This document shows, one piece after another, positions 46,211-60,161 of a stretch of 64,000 nucleotides of DNA. Position 1 is the first letter of the stretch. Every line of letters starts with the position of its first letter. Both the position numbers and the translations under genes were made by a program. The notes beneath the pieces are model-generated. The model searched no databases. It was not told where the DNA came from and saw only the letters and a program-made list of their open reading frames with translations. Source of the stretch: Colias croceus (taxonomy: Eukaryota; Arthropoda; Insecta; Lepidoptera; Pieridae); assembly GCF_905220415.1 (NCBI RefSeq), contig NC_059568.1:10106001-10170000 (forward strand). The letters run 5' to 3'.

Positions 46211-49068
46211 TAATAATTTACTAAATATATTTTAGTTTTGCAAATTTTTGTAATGCCATAAATGTGCCTTTTGGTTTAATCATATCCGCTCTACAGTTGG
46301 ATGAAATACTGAAACAATTACATATTTATATCGAGTCATAACAAAATTTTTATTGATCATTTCTACCTATGTACTCTATGTCTATACATAGTTTATGGGA
46401 AAGATAAAAAAACGACTGTTGACATGCGCAAAAGATACACAACCTAGGTATTGAACTGTTTTAGGCTTGTAAGTACTAGGAACGCATAAATGCTAGGATA
46501 TAAAATTACAATAGAATGTTAAATAAATACTGGATATGATTACCACGTATAATTGTATTTCAATATTAGCCTATGCTAATTTTTAAACTTAAACAAAATA
46601 ATTCGCATTTATTTAATTATCAAATAATTAATTTTAAAATAAATAGTATTCGATTTGATTTGCCATAAATATACGCATGCGCGGAGCTTTTAAGATAAGT
46701 CTAGGTATTGAACTAAAATCGTTCCCATGTTACTAAGGCTCCATAAAACTAAGGATATTGTACCTATTAGGAGTTTGCGCACAATATTATGGTGAAAAGG
46801 TGGATGTTTATCACGTGATATGTAGTGTTTTTGAATAACAAACCAAGTCGCACCAATACATGTGACAAAGTGAGTGTGATTTGTTTTGACCTAGGACTCT
46901 ACCTGGAAGCTGGGGTGGTTGGACGGAATTAAAGAATTTAAGATCGGTAGGTGCAAAATTGAGGATGTAATTTTCATTAAGATTTGCTAAGATAATAACA
47001 CTGTTATTTCATGGGCAAAGAAAATTTTCAATCGAGGAATATCCATTTCTATTTTTATTACATTTAATTTACTATCTTGTTAAATTACATTCTACATGAC
47101 TGTTATGTTTCCATTTATGTTTTACGTAAACTAAAAACTGTTAGTAAATAAATTGTGGTCTGTTTCGTGTTAATCGCATCTGATTGAATGTATGTTTCTA
47201 AAATAACTTTTATTTTTTTTAGTAGTAGCTAAAATTAGGCTCATGAATAATTTGGCACTCGATTGTAAACACAGTCTATATTATTATCTCTATATTTTGA
47301 TATAAGCGTACCAAACAATTTATATTTGTAAAAGTATAATGAACTTGTAATTAATGCTCTGCCAGTTTTTAAAAGGAAGGAATTGAATACTAATTACTAA
47401 TCATGTGCTTAAAATCCTTTTGAACTGGGTGGCATACATTTTTATTTATTTTATTTTAAACAATCTGCATATAGTATTAGTTGAAGGTGGTCTCTGTTTA
47501 CCGAATAAACTAGAGGTTTTGAAACTGATTATTCACTGTGTTCTCGTTATCATCGTTGTTATATGTACACGTAATTGTTTGCACAACCATTTACTCACTT
47601 CCCGGGTTTTAATTAGCATTTTCTGGATGTGATTGATATGCTTTTTACGTTGCGCGTTACGTCGTTTACACGAAACGTTCTTCTTTATACTAATTATCGT
47701 TTCCATAATAATCAAACTATATTTGCGATCCATATTCATAATAATGACACAAGACTTATAGGAGATAAAATTCAAATTAATTTGTATATTTTTAATTGAC
47801 GAAATATATGTAGGTACTAGGTAGGTATGTCATTCGTCATTTGAACGTAATTGATTACAAGCGTCATTATTATTGCCTTGTAATAAATTCAAATTTTAAT
47901 ACACTGCGTGAACTGTTGAGGTCACCGATTATTATTACATTTAGATATTGATTTTATGTATTGTAGATATAACAATTAAATGCAGATATCTAGTCACTTG
48001 TGTATGCACCAGTTACATCTGAGAGCAAGATACAGTTATCGATATTAGAACCACGTCTAACGAGCATGTAGAGCAAGAAACAGCTTAATGTATTTTTAAT
48101 TGTAAAGTACCTTTATTTTCAAGGAAATATGGCTAGATTATAAGTACTTATTTGTGGAAGTCACACACAATCATAACGCATATGTTAGCAGCGCAAGTTT
48201 TAGAGGAAAATTTTGCTTTAATTGTATTGTTTTGCACGTTAGGAATAATTCTACGATTAATTAAGCCGTTAATTAATATATTATAGAGTTGTTCTCAAAA
48301 GTATCTAACTCTTGTTTAATAGAAATGTGGATACCTATATCGAATTGAAAAGTGAATCGTTCAAATATTTTGCAGTATAATAGCAAGATTGCTCAATCAA
48401 TGTGAGCCGGATAGTAGTGATTTAGCACTTGTAGATAACGAATAGTGAGAGGAGTGTTTAGAGCTGGAGGGCGAGGGTCAAAAGTTGAAGGATCCATGAA
48501 CGTGCAGTCAAGCGCAAGCCCACTTCCTACGTATTGAATGGTAATCACTCCTCTTTGTAACATTCACAAAGGTAGCAATAAGCTGTTACACGTGCTATAA
48601 AAATACAGACTACCTATACGTCAATGAGCTACCTAACTAGGCATCATTTGAATTTAGATATTTTATGAGCCTGTATAGTGACAAATAACCAAAAATAGTT
48701 TTTTAATTTTGAAAAAAAGTACCTACTTACTAATTATATAGTATTGTAACACATGATAGAATAATTTATTCCCCATGTAAAGAAATTATTCCATGTACCA
48801 AAAGCCCTAAAGTACTTTGTCACTAAAACGAATACATGTAATCGAGTCATATATTATGGACTGATGTCATGGTAACAATCAATTGAGACGTTTATTGCCA
48901 ATCATAATTTAGATTCATATTATTTAAGGACGTATTTATTTACATTTATAATTTAACATCATACACAGTGAAGCGATTGTTTCAGAGCTTTTAAGTCTTA
49001 TTTAAAAAACGCATATACGGTAGCTTCCTTTGTTTTATTAATGTTGATGTTTTGAACCCAATTATAAT
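46211..49068. other. Intergenic, no features recognised
   Basis: AT-rich sequence. Frames at 47,405-47,775 are hydrophobic AT-derived translations without family resemblance. Nothing further supported. Confidence 0.45.
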
Positions 49069-49237
49069 CCATACTAATATTATAAATGCGAAAGTAACTC
49101 TGTCTGTCTGTCTGTCTGTTACTCAATCACGCCTAAACTACTGAACCAATTTGCATGAAATTTGGTATGGAGATATTTTGATACCCGAGAAAGGACATAG
49201 GCTACTTTTTATTGCAAAAGCCGGGGCGGATCGCTAG
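49069..49237 (+). repeat. Short interspersed repeat, family A
   Basis: CCATACTAATATTATAAATG, (TGTC)n and TTACTCAATCACGCCTAAAC, ending GGGGCGGATCGCTAGT. Confidence 0.85.
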
Positions 49238-49944
49238 TCTAAAATAAAGTAGGTAGTATATTTTTCAAATGTAGATAAAATCTGTGGGTTGGTGTAAGTA
49301 CTAATTTAAATACAGAATTTAAATAAATAAATAACTTTATTGTCATAAAAAATAGGTACAGCTTATATATATATTTATATATTATGGCATAACAAACAGC
49401 ACTATAACAGCTGGTGATAACAGTCTAACAAATACTGTAGCCTCTGTTTCGTTTCGTTAACAACTACGCTGTAATGAGAAAATTCCAGTTCACTGAATGA
49501 AATTGATTAGTTAGAGTGCTGGTGATTAGTCAAGGGTTTCAAATCTTGTATTTTTGCTGCGTTCATATCAATCATGTTATGTAAATATGATATCATATTA
49601 TGATGATGATGTTAATGTCTCGCACATACCTAAGTAAGACTAACAAAGAAGACAATAAAAGTTATAAATTAAAAGTTATAAATTTAAAATATTATATTAT
49701 AGTTAATATTAAGTATTATTACCTATATTATGAAATATATAGGATGTAGGTACCTGCAACTCAATTTAAAGTCTGGACTGGATACAAAAATGTTCGCCTC
49801 CGAGTAAATATAGAATTTCTGAATGTTAGACATGAGTGTAATTATGGCGACTATATTAAACGTTATCTAGCTGCGATGTTGCCAAAATATTATACATAGG
49901 TAATTTAGGAGGCCCACCGCCCAAGATGTACATCATTCTACCAT

Positions 49945-50140
49945 CTATACTAATATTATAAAGCTGAAGAGTTTGTTTGTTTGTTTGGACGCGCTAATCT
50001 CGGGAACTAATGGTCCGATTTGAAAAAATATTTCGGTGTTAGATAGCCCATTTATCGATGAAGGTTATATGTTATATATCATCACGCTACGACCAACAGG
50101 AATGGGACCACGGGGGTGAAACCGCGCAGAGCAGCTAGTA
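49945..50140 (+). repeat. Short interspersed repeat (AAGCTGAAGAGTTTG family)
   Basis: CTATACTAATATTATAAAGC, (GTTT)n, GGTCCGATTTGAAAAAATA and ending GCAGAGCAGCTAGTATA. Confidence 0.82.
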
Positions 50141-52380
50141 TATATAATAAACAGAAGTTCGAGTTTCGACAATGGACAGTCAATTTTGTTAGAATTTTAG
50201 CTTGGATATAGATACTGTATACTGATTAAATAATAAGCATAGATAATAAGTACCTACAATAATTGGGGCGTAGAGAGGTAATGTGAACGGATCAGATAAT
50301 AAGTAGTTTGGATGAAGACCTGCGTCACATGCAACAGTTTCACACGACCTTGTACTAGATGTCGGAAGCTGACACTTATGGCGACAAAGGATTTCTCTAA
50401 TTAATTCCGCCACTTTTAATGTAATTCAACTATACACTCTATTTGTACAACGCACGCTGAGCTTCTTAATTGGAATTGTGGAATATATGTAAATGGAAAC
50501 CATTGAATGAATGTCTGAATCGAATTAAATTTTTCTTGACCCAAATATCTTAGTATTTTAGGAAAAAGGAATGTTCTAAAAAGACTGATCGCGAGCATTC
50601 CAATAGAACATTCTTGAATTTATTTTGAATGAATTGATGATGAAACGTGAATAGGCATATTTGAAATAATCTGGCTATATTCCCAGGGATGCACTACACG
50701 TTGCTTAGAATGGAACCGCATGTAGAGCTGAAGGTGTTGGCGGAGAATTGCGGAAGCAGCTGACCCTACCGCGTTCGACGCCGATGGCTGCCCTAAATGT
50801 CGAACAGAGGACGACCTTAAAGGTCGTTACAATTAATGCACTTCCACTGAGAATTAAAAAATCTTCAAGATCAGCCGTCTACAACCAATTCTACAACCGT
50901 GATTTGTGTTTAGCTAAATGTTTTACTGTAGAATAATATGATTATAGAAATTAGAAACAAGAAAATCATTTCAATTTGTTGACGAATAGCATTGAAAAAA
51001 CGCAAAAACGGTTTTAATAAATATTAAACAACAACTGTTTGTTCTATGCATAACCTATGTATGTATCTAGAATAGAGGCAAAATACAATCACATGTATAT
51101 CCTTTTTTGCATCTGTTGAGTATTGTTTGACTTGATTTACTGCAGCTCTCGCGTAAACTGAATAAGAATGAAATGCATGACTAGAATATGAAGCTTTGCG
51201 ATTCAAAAATAGATTTAACTGCGCGATACGATATTACATCTTTCTCCAACTATCCATGTTACTTGCATAATATATTATTAGGATTATGTTCACTTAGATA
51301 ATATTAATATTAATAATCATTGCCTATAGATTTATCTTCTATACTTACGTTCAGTTCGTGAAATTTGCCCGTAATCACTATAATCGCTTCTAGGGTCTTT
51401 GACCCTACCGCGATTACTTAAATTTAATACAAAAAAATCCACTTATAGTTATAACTCTATCAGATCAATTATTAATTTTGATATTATAATATATTATATT
51501 AGATATCAACTCCATCGTAAAACAGTTCAAACTTCAATCAAATGCACAGTGCTACAAAACGTTCTAAAAAGAGATCTCTTAAATCCATTGAAGAGAACAA
51601 GTAGCTAGCTTTGTGAATGTAGGGACCGGTTATGACGTAACTGTCTGGTTTCCACCCCGTGATGGCGCCGAAAATTTCTACTCGGGGTCACCCTTACGGT
51701 TGTAGGTGCGTCTAAAACGTGGAAATATTTTATGTTTCAGTACACGCCGTTACTTTAAATAGTAATAAATGTTATTAAATTAAAATGTTAATTTATATTA
51801 AATTACATTTTCAAGGTTTATAGCTGCAAAGGTTAACTATTCTAAGTATAATTAATTATTTATGACGATTTATTATTATATAAATAGATGAACTTTCATT
51901 AGCGGAATTAAAAAAAATAAGTACCTATTATGAATCTATTTTAAAATAGATTCTTTAAGTTCTTCTTTAAATTGTAGGTAATCTTATAGGTACATTCTGA
52001 AAAATATTTGAGAGTAAATATTTGCTTCTTTAAGCTCAGACACCTAGTCTAGACGATACAGTCTGGTTATTACCTAAAGTACCTCCTGAGAATGATTATA
52101 ATTTATACAAATCATAGGTAAAATCTGGATCGATAATAAATTTATTAGGTCGCGAAACTAGGTCATCTGAAACTAGTTGTTGACTCCAAATAAGTTTTAT
52201 CTGTAATACTATTTGTCCTTCTTGCACTAACTACGCAGTTCAAATATTTACTGAAAAAAAAATGCAAACACATGCATGTCCTACATAACAATATACTTAA
52301 TACACGTGTAAACGTGTAAAAGTAAATAATCAAACGAAACATTATATAATTACATAGAACAAAGTTGGACTTATTTGACG
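50141..52380. other. Intergenic, no gene supported
   Basis: A slightly GC-richer stretch at 50,700-50,880 is open in two frames (LRKQLTLPRSTPMAALN... and a frame with CPKCRTEDD). It has no recognisable family, start context or splice pattern. The rest is AT-rich. Confidence 0.35.
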
Positions 52381-52538
52381 TAAGCGGAGCGTCATCGAAT
52401 TGAGGATGTTGAAATCTTTTATAAATTGTTAAAAAGGCGTTCGAGTCGCCTTACGGTGTTAGAAGTTGGAACACGCGGCTATCACGTGCCAACCGCGTGC
52501 GCAGGCCCATCCATCGCTTCATGCCACCAGCGCGTACC

Positions 52539-52741
52539 TAGGGTTGCCACACTTTCCATATTTTAAATCTTTGGTATGAAATATTTGTGTATACTGTTTC
52601 AGTTTAATTATTTTCTTCATGACGTGAAATTGATTTCAGAATACCTTTCACAATCTGATTACCAATTGAGGTGTATGAAATAATATATAGTGACTATATT
52701 TCTTTGCATGTAAGTACATTTAAAATGTCATGGCAACCCTG
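52539..52741. mobile_element. Small hAT-like MITE candidate
   Basis: Inverted ends TAGGGTTGCCA and CAGGGTTGCCA, with weaker inner inversion (ATTTTAAA). No matching 8-bp flank is visible. Confidence 0.35.
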
Positions 52742-52805
52742 AATGTATGATGAATTCATAGATCAAGAACAACCAGAGCTTTTACCTATGATCTATATTG
52801 AATAA

Positions 52806-52975
52806 CTAGCTTTCCGCCCGCGGCTTCGCCCGCGTTTTCAGAGAAAACCCCGCATAGTTCCTTTTCCCGTGGGATTTCCGGGATAAAACCTATCCTATCT
52901 CTCAAGTTGGATCGAACTGCACATGGTGTGCGAATTTTATTATAATCGGTTTAGTGGTTTAGGAGTCCATTGAGG
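52806..52975 (-). repeat. Short interspersed repeat, family A variant
   Basis: ACTAGCTTTCCGCCCGCGGC start with GGGATTTCCGGGATAAAACC; the other end is replaced by TTTAGGAGTCCATTGAGGAC, without (CAGA)n. Confidence 0.7.
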
Positions 52976-52984
52976 ACAAACATT

Positions 52985-55460
52985 GTGACACGAGATTTAT
53001 ATATATTAAGATTTATAAGAAACAAACCATTGAATGTAAACTAAGTAATAAAACGTTACCTATGTGGAAATTGTTTCCTAAGTACGATTTTCAAAACGAC
53101 CTTACACGTCATTTGTCTACGTCACAGTATTGTATTCAGAGCCAATAGTAGTATGTGAAGATTTGTAACTTGGTATACAGAACGATTTGATTTGCAATGA
53201 CGCATTATTATGTAGCAAGTAGGCTTTATTGCTCTTTTATTACCATACTTCCTCTTATGTTTTCTGCACATAGTTGTAGGTTGGTATCTATGTAAAGATT
53301 ACATTAACATGTATTATAAAATATACTCATTTTATTTATCATGATATAAGATAGATGAAGATTTTTTATTTATTCTTTATTGCACTTATGCTTACATGAA
53401 AAAAATCACTGTTTAGTGTTTATTATCTTGAATTACAAAATTATATAGTAATTATTAGGTACTTTATAAAATAACAAATAATAGATAATTTACTTTTTCA
53501 TATTTTTTAAAATACAGAGTGCAACTTATATTTTCAATATAATTTCAGTAAATTAATAAGTGCAGACTGAAGTAATGAATTGGAATCATTAAGTAGATAG
53601 GTACATGTTTTACTGTTTCTTATATCTATGCATTTTAATTATCTTTGCCAAGGACGTGAAAGTATTGCTTCGTAAGCGCAACGGTTACCTACTTTATGTG
53701 CATTATCGCTTTTATTAGAGTATGTGCAATATTTACATTTAATACGTTTTTATTTTACAGCGATGCTGGGATAAAAATAACTGGTTAAATCCAGTTCTAA
53801 TGCTTGAATTAAGTAATTTATTATCTTTTTCTAGACAGACCGCATTATCTTACGGTATTTTTTGCTATTGCTATTAGCATAACATCGTACTTTAATTTAA
53901 ATAAACATTTTGTTTCCTTTTTAAAAAACGATATAGAATTTTAAAGAACCGTACCAATCAAATTAGATATTTGTATAACAGACCGAATACAAAAAATAGA
54001 AGTATGCCATTGAAGATTAATGAGATTTCTTCTATTTAAGTGGCTATACTTTATCATGAAGGCGATAAATTCCGTAATTAGCACAAACAACGTCATTTTA
54101 TGTTTAGGTGTAGACTGTGTAGGGATAAACTGCCGTTTCTTTACACAATAACCAATACACAACATTGTCGTATCGACTTTCTCAATACAATACGTCGTAT
54201 TTTATAAACGTTCGTCACAGCCTACCTACACTAGCCTACTAGTTACTTTAGTCGCAGGTTTCAAATAGATTCTATCGCTATAATTGATTTTAACGGGTGT
54301 TCAATAACAGGATGATAATAATGAAACATATTGAGAGTCCAAAAATCAGATACCTATTTAAGTTATTTTTCAAGATTAAGAAATATTTTAGTCACAAACT
54401 GCATTCGTTTATCGCAATGCACAGTTACACAGACACTTTAAATGTGTGAGTTACTCCTACGTCGAAATATTTATCAAGATAATGATGAATTATCACAATT
54501 TAGATTAAAACTATCTTCAAGCACAGTTGACAGATATGTACTACTATGTATCTGTATATTGTGCTTCAAGTGTTCCTGACGTGACAGTTACGCATACAGG
54601 TAGATATGCATGAGTGCTTCGTTTTAAATCAGCTCCGATTTCATACGTATAAAAACTACTATCAAGTATCAACTATCACTGTTATAGATAAGTAAACTGT
54701 AATATCACACGTAGGTACAAAAATATGACTTGATAAATTAATGTCGAGTGTTTAATACACATTCCTTGTCATAGTAAGTTACAAATTCCCCAAAAAACCA
54801 TACACAAAGTCGTGTTATGATAAAATTAAGACTCTATCAGTATTATCAAAATAATAAAGTGAATCATTCTGTGAGATGTCCGCGATTAGATATGCGATGA
54901 AGTTTTTATCTCCTTCACGTGAAAATGTTTTCAAGATCGGAAGATCGAGCCAAAATGTCTGGATAATATTCATACCTAAGTCTTCTTAAGATAGGCACTG
55001 TCTAAGACAGGTACTGCGATAAAATCAAATATAGTTATAAATATCTTTATTTATGGAAAAGTTTGCAATTGGAAATATTTATTTGAAATATAAGTATTAT
55101 TATACTACTAAGTATTATTATATAACATATAAGAGTTAGTAATAAAATTATATCTATATTACATAATATAAAAATGTAGCCTCTATATGAAATATGAAAA
55201 CTGAGTGTGACTTGAAATCAAATTGTAATAACGTTTTTTCTTATAAATTCTATAGGTTTAAAGAAATATTTTCTTCTATTCTAATTAATTTTGGATTTTA
55301 TAAGTATTATATTTATGTTTAAATATAAATTATAATATAAAGTAGTACAATTTAAACTGCCATAGATAATTCTGTGCTTATAATTTTATAGCAATAGCCT
55401 ACATTTCATAAAATTAACGCTTTCACTCGCGCTAAAACAGTTGAATGTGGAAAATTCATA
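52985..55460. other. Intergenic, no features recognised
   Basis: AT-rich non-coding sequence. Confidence 0.5.
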
Positions 55461-55464
55461 ACAT

Positions 55465-55705
55465 CCATACTAATATTATAAATGCGAAAGTAACTCTGTC
55501 TGTCTGTCTGTCTGTTACTCAATCACGCCTAAAATACTGAACCAATTTTCATGAAATTTGGTATGGAGATATTTTGATACCCGAGAAAGGACATAGGCTA
55601 CTTTTTATCTCGAGAAAATGACGCAATCCCGGAAATCCCACGGGAACGAGAACTATTTGGGTTTTTCTTTCACTGCGCGGGAGAAGCCGCGGGCGGAAAC
55701 CTAGT
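55465..55705 (+). repeat. Short interspersed repeat, family A
   Basis: Full-length-looking copy: CCATACTAATATTATAAATG, (TGTC)n, GATATTTTGATACCCGAGAA, and an AGCCGCGGGCGGAAACCTAG end. Confidence 0.88.
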
Positions 55706-55730
55706 ATTTTATAAATAATAATATTTTACA

Positions 55731-56074
55731 CTAGCTTCCGCCCGCGACTCCGTCCGCGCGGATGTCGGTCTTCGCGTGGATGGTTTATTTCTCCATTTTG
55801 AGTAGGTACCTCTGACAATAAAATCTTATAAATATCTATTGGACCCAATTCCCAAATATGGCTAGGCCTATAATAATACGCAACGTGTGTTCGCGGTTCT
55901 ACAGAACGTCTATGGACGTCTATGGATAAAACTGAAAAATTAAGATTAATTTTTTTCTACGTATTTTTTCAGGATAAAAAGTATCCTATTTTACGCCCAG
56001 GATAATAAGGTATAATTATACCAAGTTTCATCGAAATCGAACCGCTAGTTTTCACGTGATGCCTTCACATACAT

Positions 56075-56107
<33 letters not shown>

Positions 56108-56225
56108 AATTTTTTTAATCACATATTTGGGTTTGGTATCGATCCAGTAACACCCCCTGCTATTTATTTTTTTCAATATTTTCAATGTACAGAATTGACC
56201 CTTCTACAGATTTATTATATGACGT
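55731..56225 (-). repeat. Family B interspersed repeat
   Basis: Same layout as 34,972-35,425, with an expanded (ACAG)n tract of about seven units near 56,076. It lies 25 bp after a family A copy, so the two share the GCGGGCGGAA/TTCCGCCCGC ends back to back. Confidence 0.88.
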
Positions 56226-58880
56226 ATAGATTAACACCATGTAGGCAAAATATGCGTAATTAAGACTTTATAGCACAAACAAAATGATATGATATGACAT
56301 TTGGAATAAATGTTTGATGTTCTGTTACACCAACCTATACATATTACTAACCTACAAATTAAACTGATAAATTTTTACCATAACGTAAATCGTACCAGTT
56401 AATCATTTATTTGTAATCATAAAAACATTACTCTACTCGTAGGTAGAGAGTATTAAATATTAATGACTTTAATAAAAAAATACTATGTATATAATATTTT
56501 GTATTGTACCTAATATAGATGAACATACAGCTTTAGTATGCAACCTAAACTGAAAGGCATAAAATATACTTTTATTAGTAAAACTTCACCAAGGACGTGC
56601 TTATCTTATCACTGTTGTGCGTATTAATCGATGGCGGTATGAAGTCATGAACGCCATTAAACATTTGATGCCCAGAATAATTGATATTGTGATCCATAAC
56701 ACGATCTTAAGCGACCAGACTTCATACAACCTCCATACATTCATTGTAATTGAGTGAGAAAGGATGCGTTAAATAATACACGCCTACGACTCTATTACGT
56801 CATTTAAATAAGTACATACGCCAATAATTCAGGAAAATTAAGAAAAAATATAGAGTATTTTTTAATTTATCGTGTACCCCTTACCAAAAATTGTATAAAA
56901 AGTTGAATATCCTATAATCTGTTGTCTATAATACAAAATTATCTACGTATTTCAAAATATGAAATTTGTAAACACGTGAAGATGAATCGATTGTTGAAAT
57001 TTCACTTTGACAACACAAGAGCTATTTTAAAATGACATTGAAAAATTTGGCACTATTTTCTTTACGGGAAAAACATAAATATTATCTGCGACAACGTGTT
57101 TTAAAATCATTCAAGAAAAATTATTTCATATAAGTAGGTATTCTTATTTATTTATTACGAGGATTTATCAGTATAAGGAAAATTTTCTGAATTAAGTTAT
57201 AGTACATAACATAACTTGTATTACACATTGTATCGATTAACTGCTCAAACTATTTCGTAACAAACGTTAAAACACTACGATTCGAGAAATTTCTATAGTT
57301 TTTGGGAACGTTGTTTAAAAAGAGTGACGTTTGTGAGCCCTTTGTTGGTCTACGAAAGAGCCAAACATAGTATCATATTGTTTGAACACGCATAAAGTAC
57401 TATTTGCAGATATCTTAACGTGCGGCCTCATTAGTATTTCGAGTGGTACAACAATGGGTACGTGAAAGCCGCTCAGGTAATCCGCCCACTTTGATGTAGG
57501 TAGAGTTGAATCACTGCATTTTGTACGCGGTTTGATGGCTCTACAAACTAGCGCTTCGTCGTTTTGCGAAATCTCCTGTATTCTAAATGCTTTGAAAAAT
57601 GGAGATAAATTCGGAATACAATAGTAAATTAGACTAAGACTTTATATTCATTCACGTTTCTTCCTATCGCTCAGCGTATTCAACTTTGTGGCCTATTTTA
57701 AAAATAATAATTCTATAGTGAAATACACTAACTTGAAAGTGGTAATTTTAAAAACCAATAAAAATATATTTAAAAGATAAACGTCACTTAAAGCGAAGCT
57801 TCGACTTGATTTATTTGTTCGTTGATGTCTTTTGTATTCGATTGAGCGCAACCCAAAATTTCTTGGAAACGCTATAAGCTGTTCGTAATGGCTTCTCTTT
57901 CTAGTAATTTCGACCTATTGTTTGCTGTTGTGTGGTTTTAGTTTCCCATGCTACAGTTCCCTGGTTATTTTAAGAACACTTATCTTCGTTTTCGCATAAT
58001 TCTACTTTTTAAATCGATACCAATAAATCAGTAAATCTTGTAAAAAGTACCAATTGTAATTTGTAACGACACAATATTCCTAGTATTTTTCAAAGTTCAA
58101 TGGAAATTTTATATTAAAAACCTGATTTAAAATTTAAAGCAGCGTTTATTCAAATAACATGTAAAATATTCATTATAACAAAAATGAGCCTTTTTCAAAC
58201 TTCCTTTGTAATAATAATTAAACATAATTTTGTAAGTACTTAAGTCGCATATTAGGCTAATCTTTGTCTATAAACGTTTAAAATATTTCGTTTATTTATT
58301 TGGTTTATATATAAATTTTCTCAGTGAGAAATTATTTTATATTTTCCACGTATTTTATTAATATGAAAAATAAAAAACAATATTTAATATTATTACAATA
58401 CCTATACACAGCTATGTATTTATAGAACGTAAGATACACCGTAATAAATATTATGACATTTCAGATACAAAGATATTCAAATGATAGATTACATACTAAC
58501 ACTATTTCAAGGTAGAGATTCAAACGAACGTGTAAAACCAGTATTCATTCTAAGCTTTCAAGCTTAGAGGTTCTGAAAGTGAAGCGTGTTTTATCTTTTT
58601 GTTGATACGAATTAACAAATCTAAAACCAGTTTAAAGCGCTTTACAAAGAGCGGTAAAGAACGGGTCGGAACTCGGAATTCTATGGGCTTTTACTGTGAA
58701 TGGGTTTAAATTATGTCGCGGTGTCTGCAACAAGCTGGAGCGGGCCCGGTGCCCGAGGTGAACACGATAACGCGGGTATCCTTAGCGCTGAGGCCTGAGA
58801 CAAACGTCAAAACGTAAAGGAATAGAATCCGCTATCGATACTAATTGACATAAGCGTACAGATGTTTTGCTTAAGAGGTG
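56226..58880. other. Intergenic, no gene supported
   Basis: AT-rich, with a GC-richer block at about 58,655-58,800 (GGAGCGGGCCCGGTGCCCGA, TATCCTTAGCGCTGAGG). No coding frame is recognisable; it could be regulatory. Confidence 0.4.
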
Positions 58881-58882
58881 TA

Positions 58883-59284
58883 CCAACGACCACGACGACC
58901 ACGCAATTTAACAAAATTGTGCAAAACACAATCAAAAGTAAAATATTAAAATTTTCTGTCGTTTTGATGATTGAAATTCTTTTTTTGAGATCAATGAATG
59001 AAAAAATAGATTTTTCGTAGAAACAGTGGCTATTAGAAAAAAATGTACTTGAAGTTTTTTTTATATAGATAATTTTATGATCTACAATTTTGGTCCCAGG
59101 TAATTATATCATTAACTTACCTTACCGTCTCGGCGAAAATCGTAAAAAAACATGTTTTTTTTTTATTGACCTTCAAATTTTTATCTTTACGAGTACCAGT
59201 ATTAAGGTATATTTTAAGGTTTTATTTTAATAAAATTTTGTCTGGATGGGAATTTTGGTCGTGGTCGTCGTCGTCGTTGGTAGT
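58883..59284. repeat. Inverted-repeat element with (ACG)n-type ends
   Basis: CCAACGACCACGACGACCAC on the left and TGGTCGTCGTCGTCGTTGG on the right, about 400 bp apart; the centre is AT-rich. Probably a degraded TIR element or opposed trinucleotide repeats. Confidence 0.45.
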
Positions 59285-59339
59285 GTGACCGAACAATTAC
59301 TAAAATATCATGAGCTTTATGTCAATAACTAGCGATAGC

Positions 59340-59620
59340 AGTTTCTATTCCTTAGCTCTATTATTCTATTCTCTGACATTCGTCTCGGCTTGCTTCTCGC
59401 TTGCGTGTGTTAGTGCATCGGCTGAGGGCGTGTGTGTGTATGGGTGAGGAGCAACGCGTACGCGGCAAGCGGGCAGTGGAAATTTCCACCACTGTGTAAT
59501 TTTGTCGGCGACCGCTTCGTGTCGAGCGCCCGCGGTCGCCATCGCCTACTCTACACTCTTCACATCGTTTCGAGGCCAACTTTTGGCGCCACGCTTCAGC
59601 CTAAGTCGTATTCGTAATGA
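59340..59620. promoter_or_regulatory. CpG-rich promoter-like block
   Basis: Many CpGs (ACGCGTACGCGGCAAGCGGG, GAGCGCCCGCGGTCGCC) in AT-rich surroundings and a palindromic GGAAATTTCC near 59,478. A plus-strand donor-like ATGG/GTGAGG occurs near 59,450. No family match in any frame. It could be the promoter or 5' UTR of a neighbouring gene, perhaps the distal start of the SLC36 gene; not shown. Confidence 0.3.
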
Positions 59621-59867
59621 CTCGTATAAGTGGAAGTCTATAATCTACATCTTATCACCGTTCACGCTGAAGCCTGAAGTGGATGATTTTGAAACCTTTA
59701 TAATGCAACGATTCAACAAACATGAAGGCCATAAAATTATAGTAATACCTAGGGTGTGGGGCATTTGTGAATTATTCCAAAATTGTAAATTCAATGTTTG
59801 TAGAGTCATTCTGTGGTTGTTGTTGTTGTTCAATATTGTGTATTCTAATATTTACATACCTACTTAA

Positions 59868-60049
59868 TATTATAAATGCGAAAGTAACTCTGTCTGTCTG
59901 TCTGTCTGTCTGTTACGCTTTCCCGCATAAACCTCTCAACCGATTTTGATGGAATTTGGCACAGACAATCTTTAGACCCTAAGAAAGAACAAAGGCTACC
60001 TTTTATTGCGAAATATGTACCACGGGTGAAGCCGGGGCGGACCGCTAGT
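59868..60049 (+). repeat. Short interspersed repeat, family A
   Basis: AATATTATAAATGCGAAAGT, (TGTC)n and ACGCTTTCCCGCATAAACCT, ending GGGGCGGACCGCTAGT; closest to the 10.7-kb copy. Confidence 0.85.
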
Positions 60050-60161
60050 GTTGCTGTAAAATTTCCGTAGTTGTAGAACAATAACTTATAAGAGAAAGTT
60101 ACAATATTTGAAATTACCCCAATATTTGTCATCAAGTGGTTATAGAGTCGTGCGTGTTTAA

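Noticed and set aside
50748..50936. 62-codon ORF with mixed composition
   Set aside because: Two frames are open and neither shows a domain, start context or splice partner.
59502..59867. 121-codon ORF in the CpG-rich block
   Set aside because: No recognisable domain; the latter half is AT-derived hydrophobic sequence, and the start has no supporting context.
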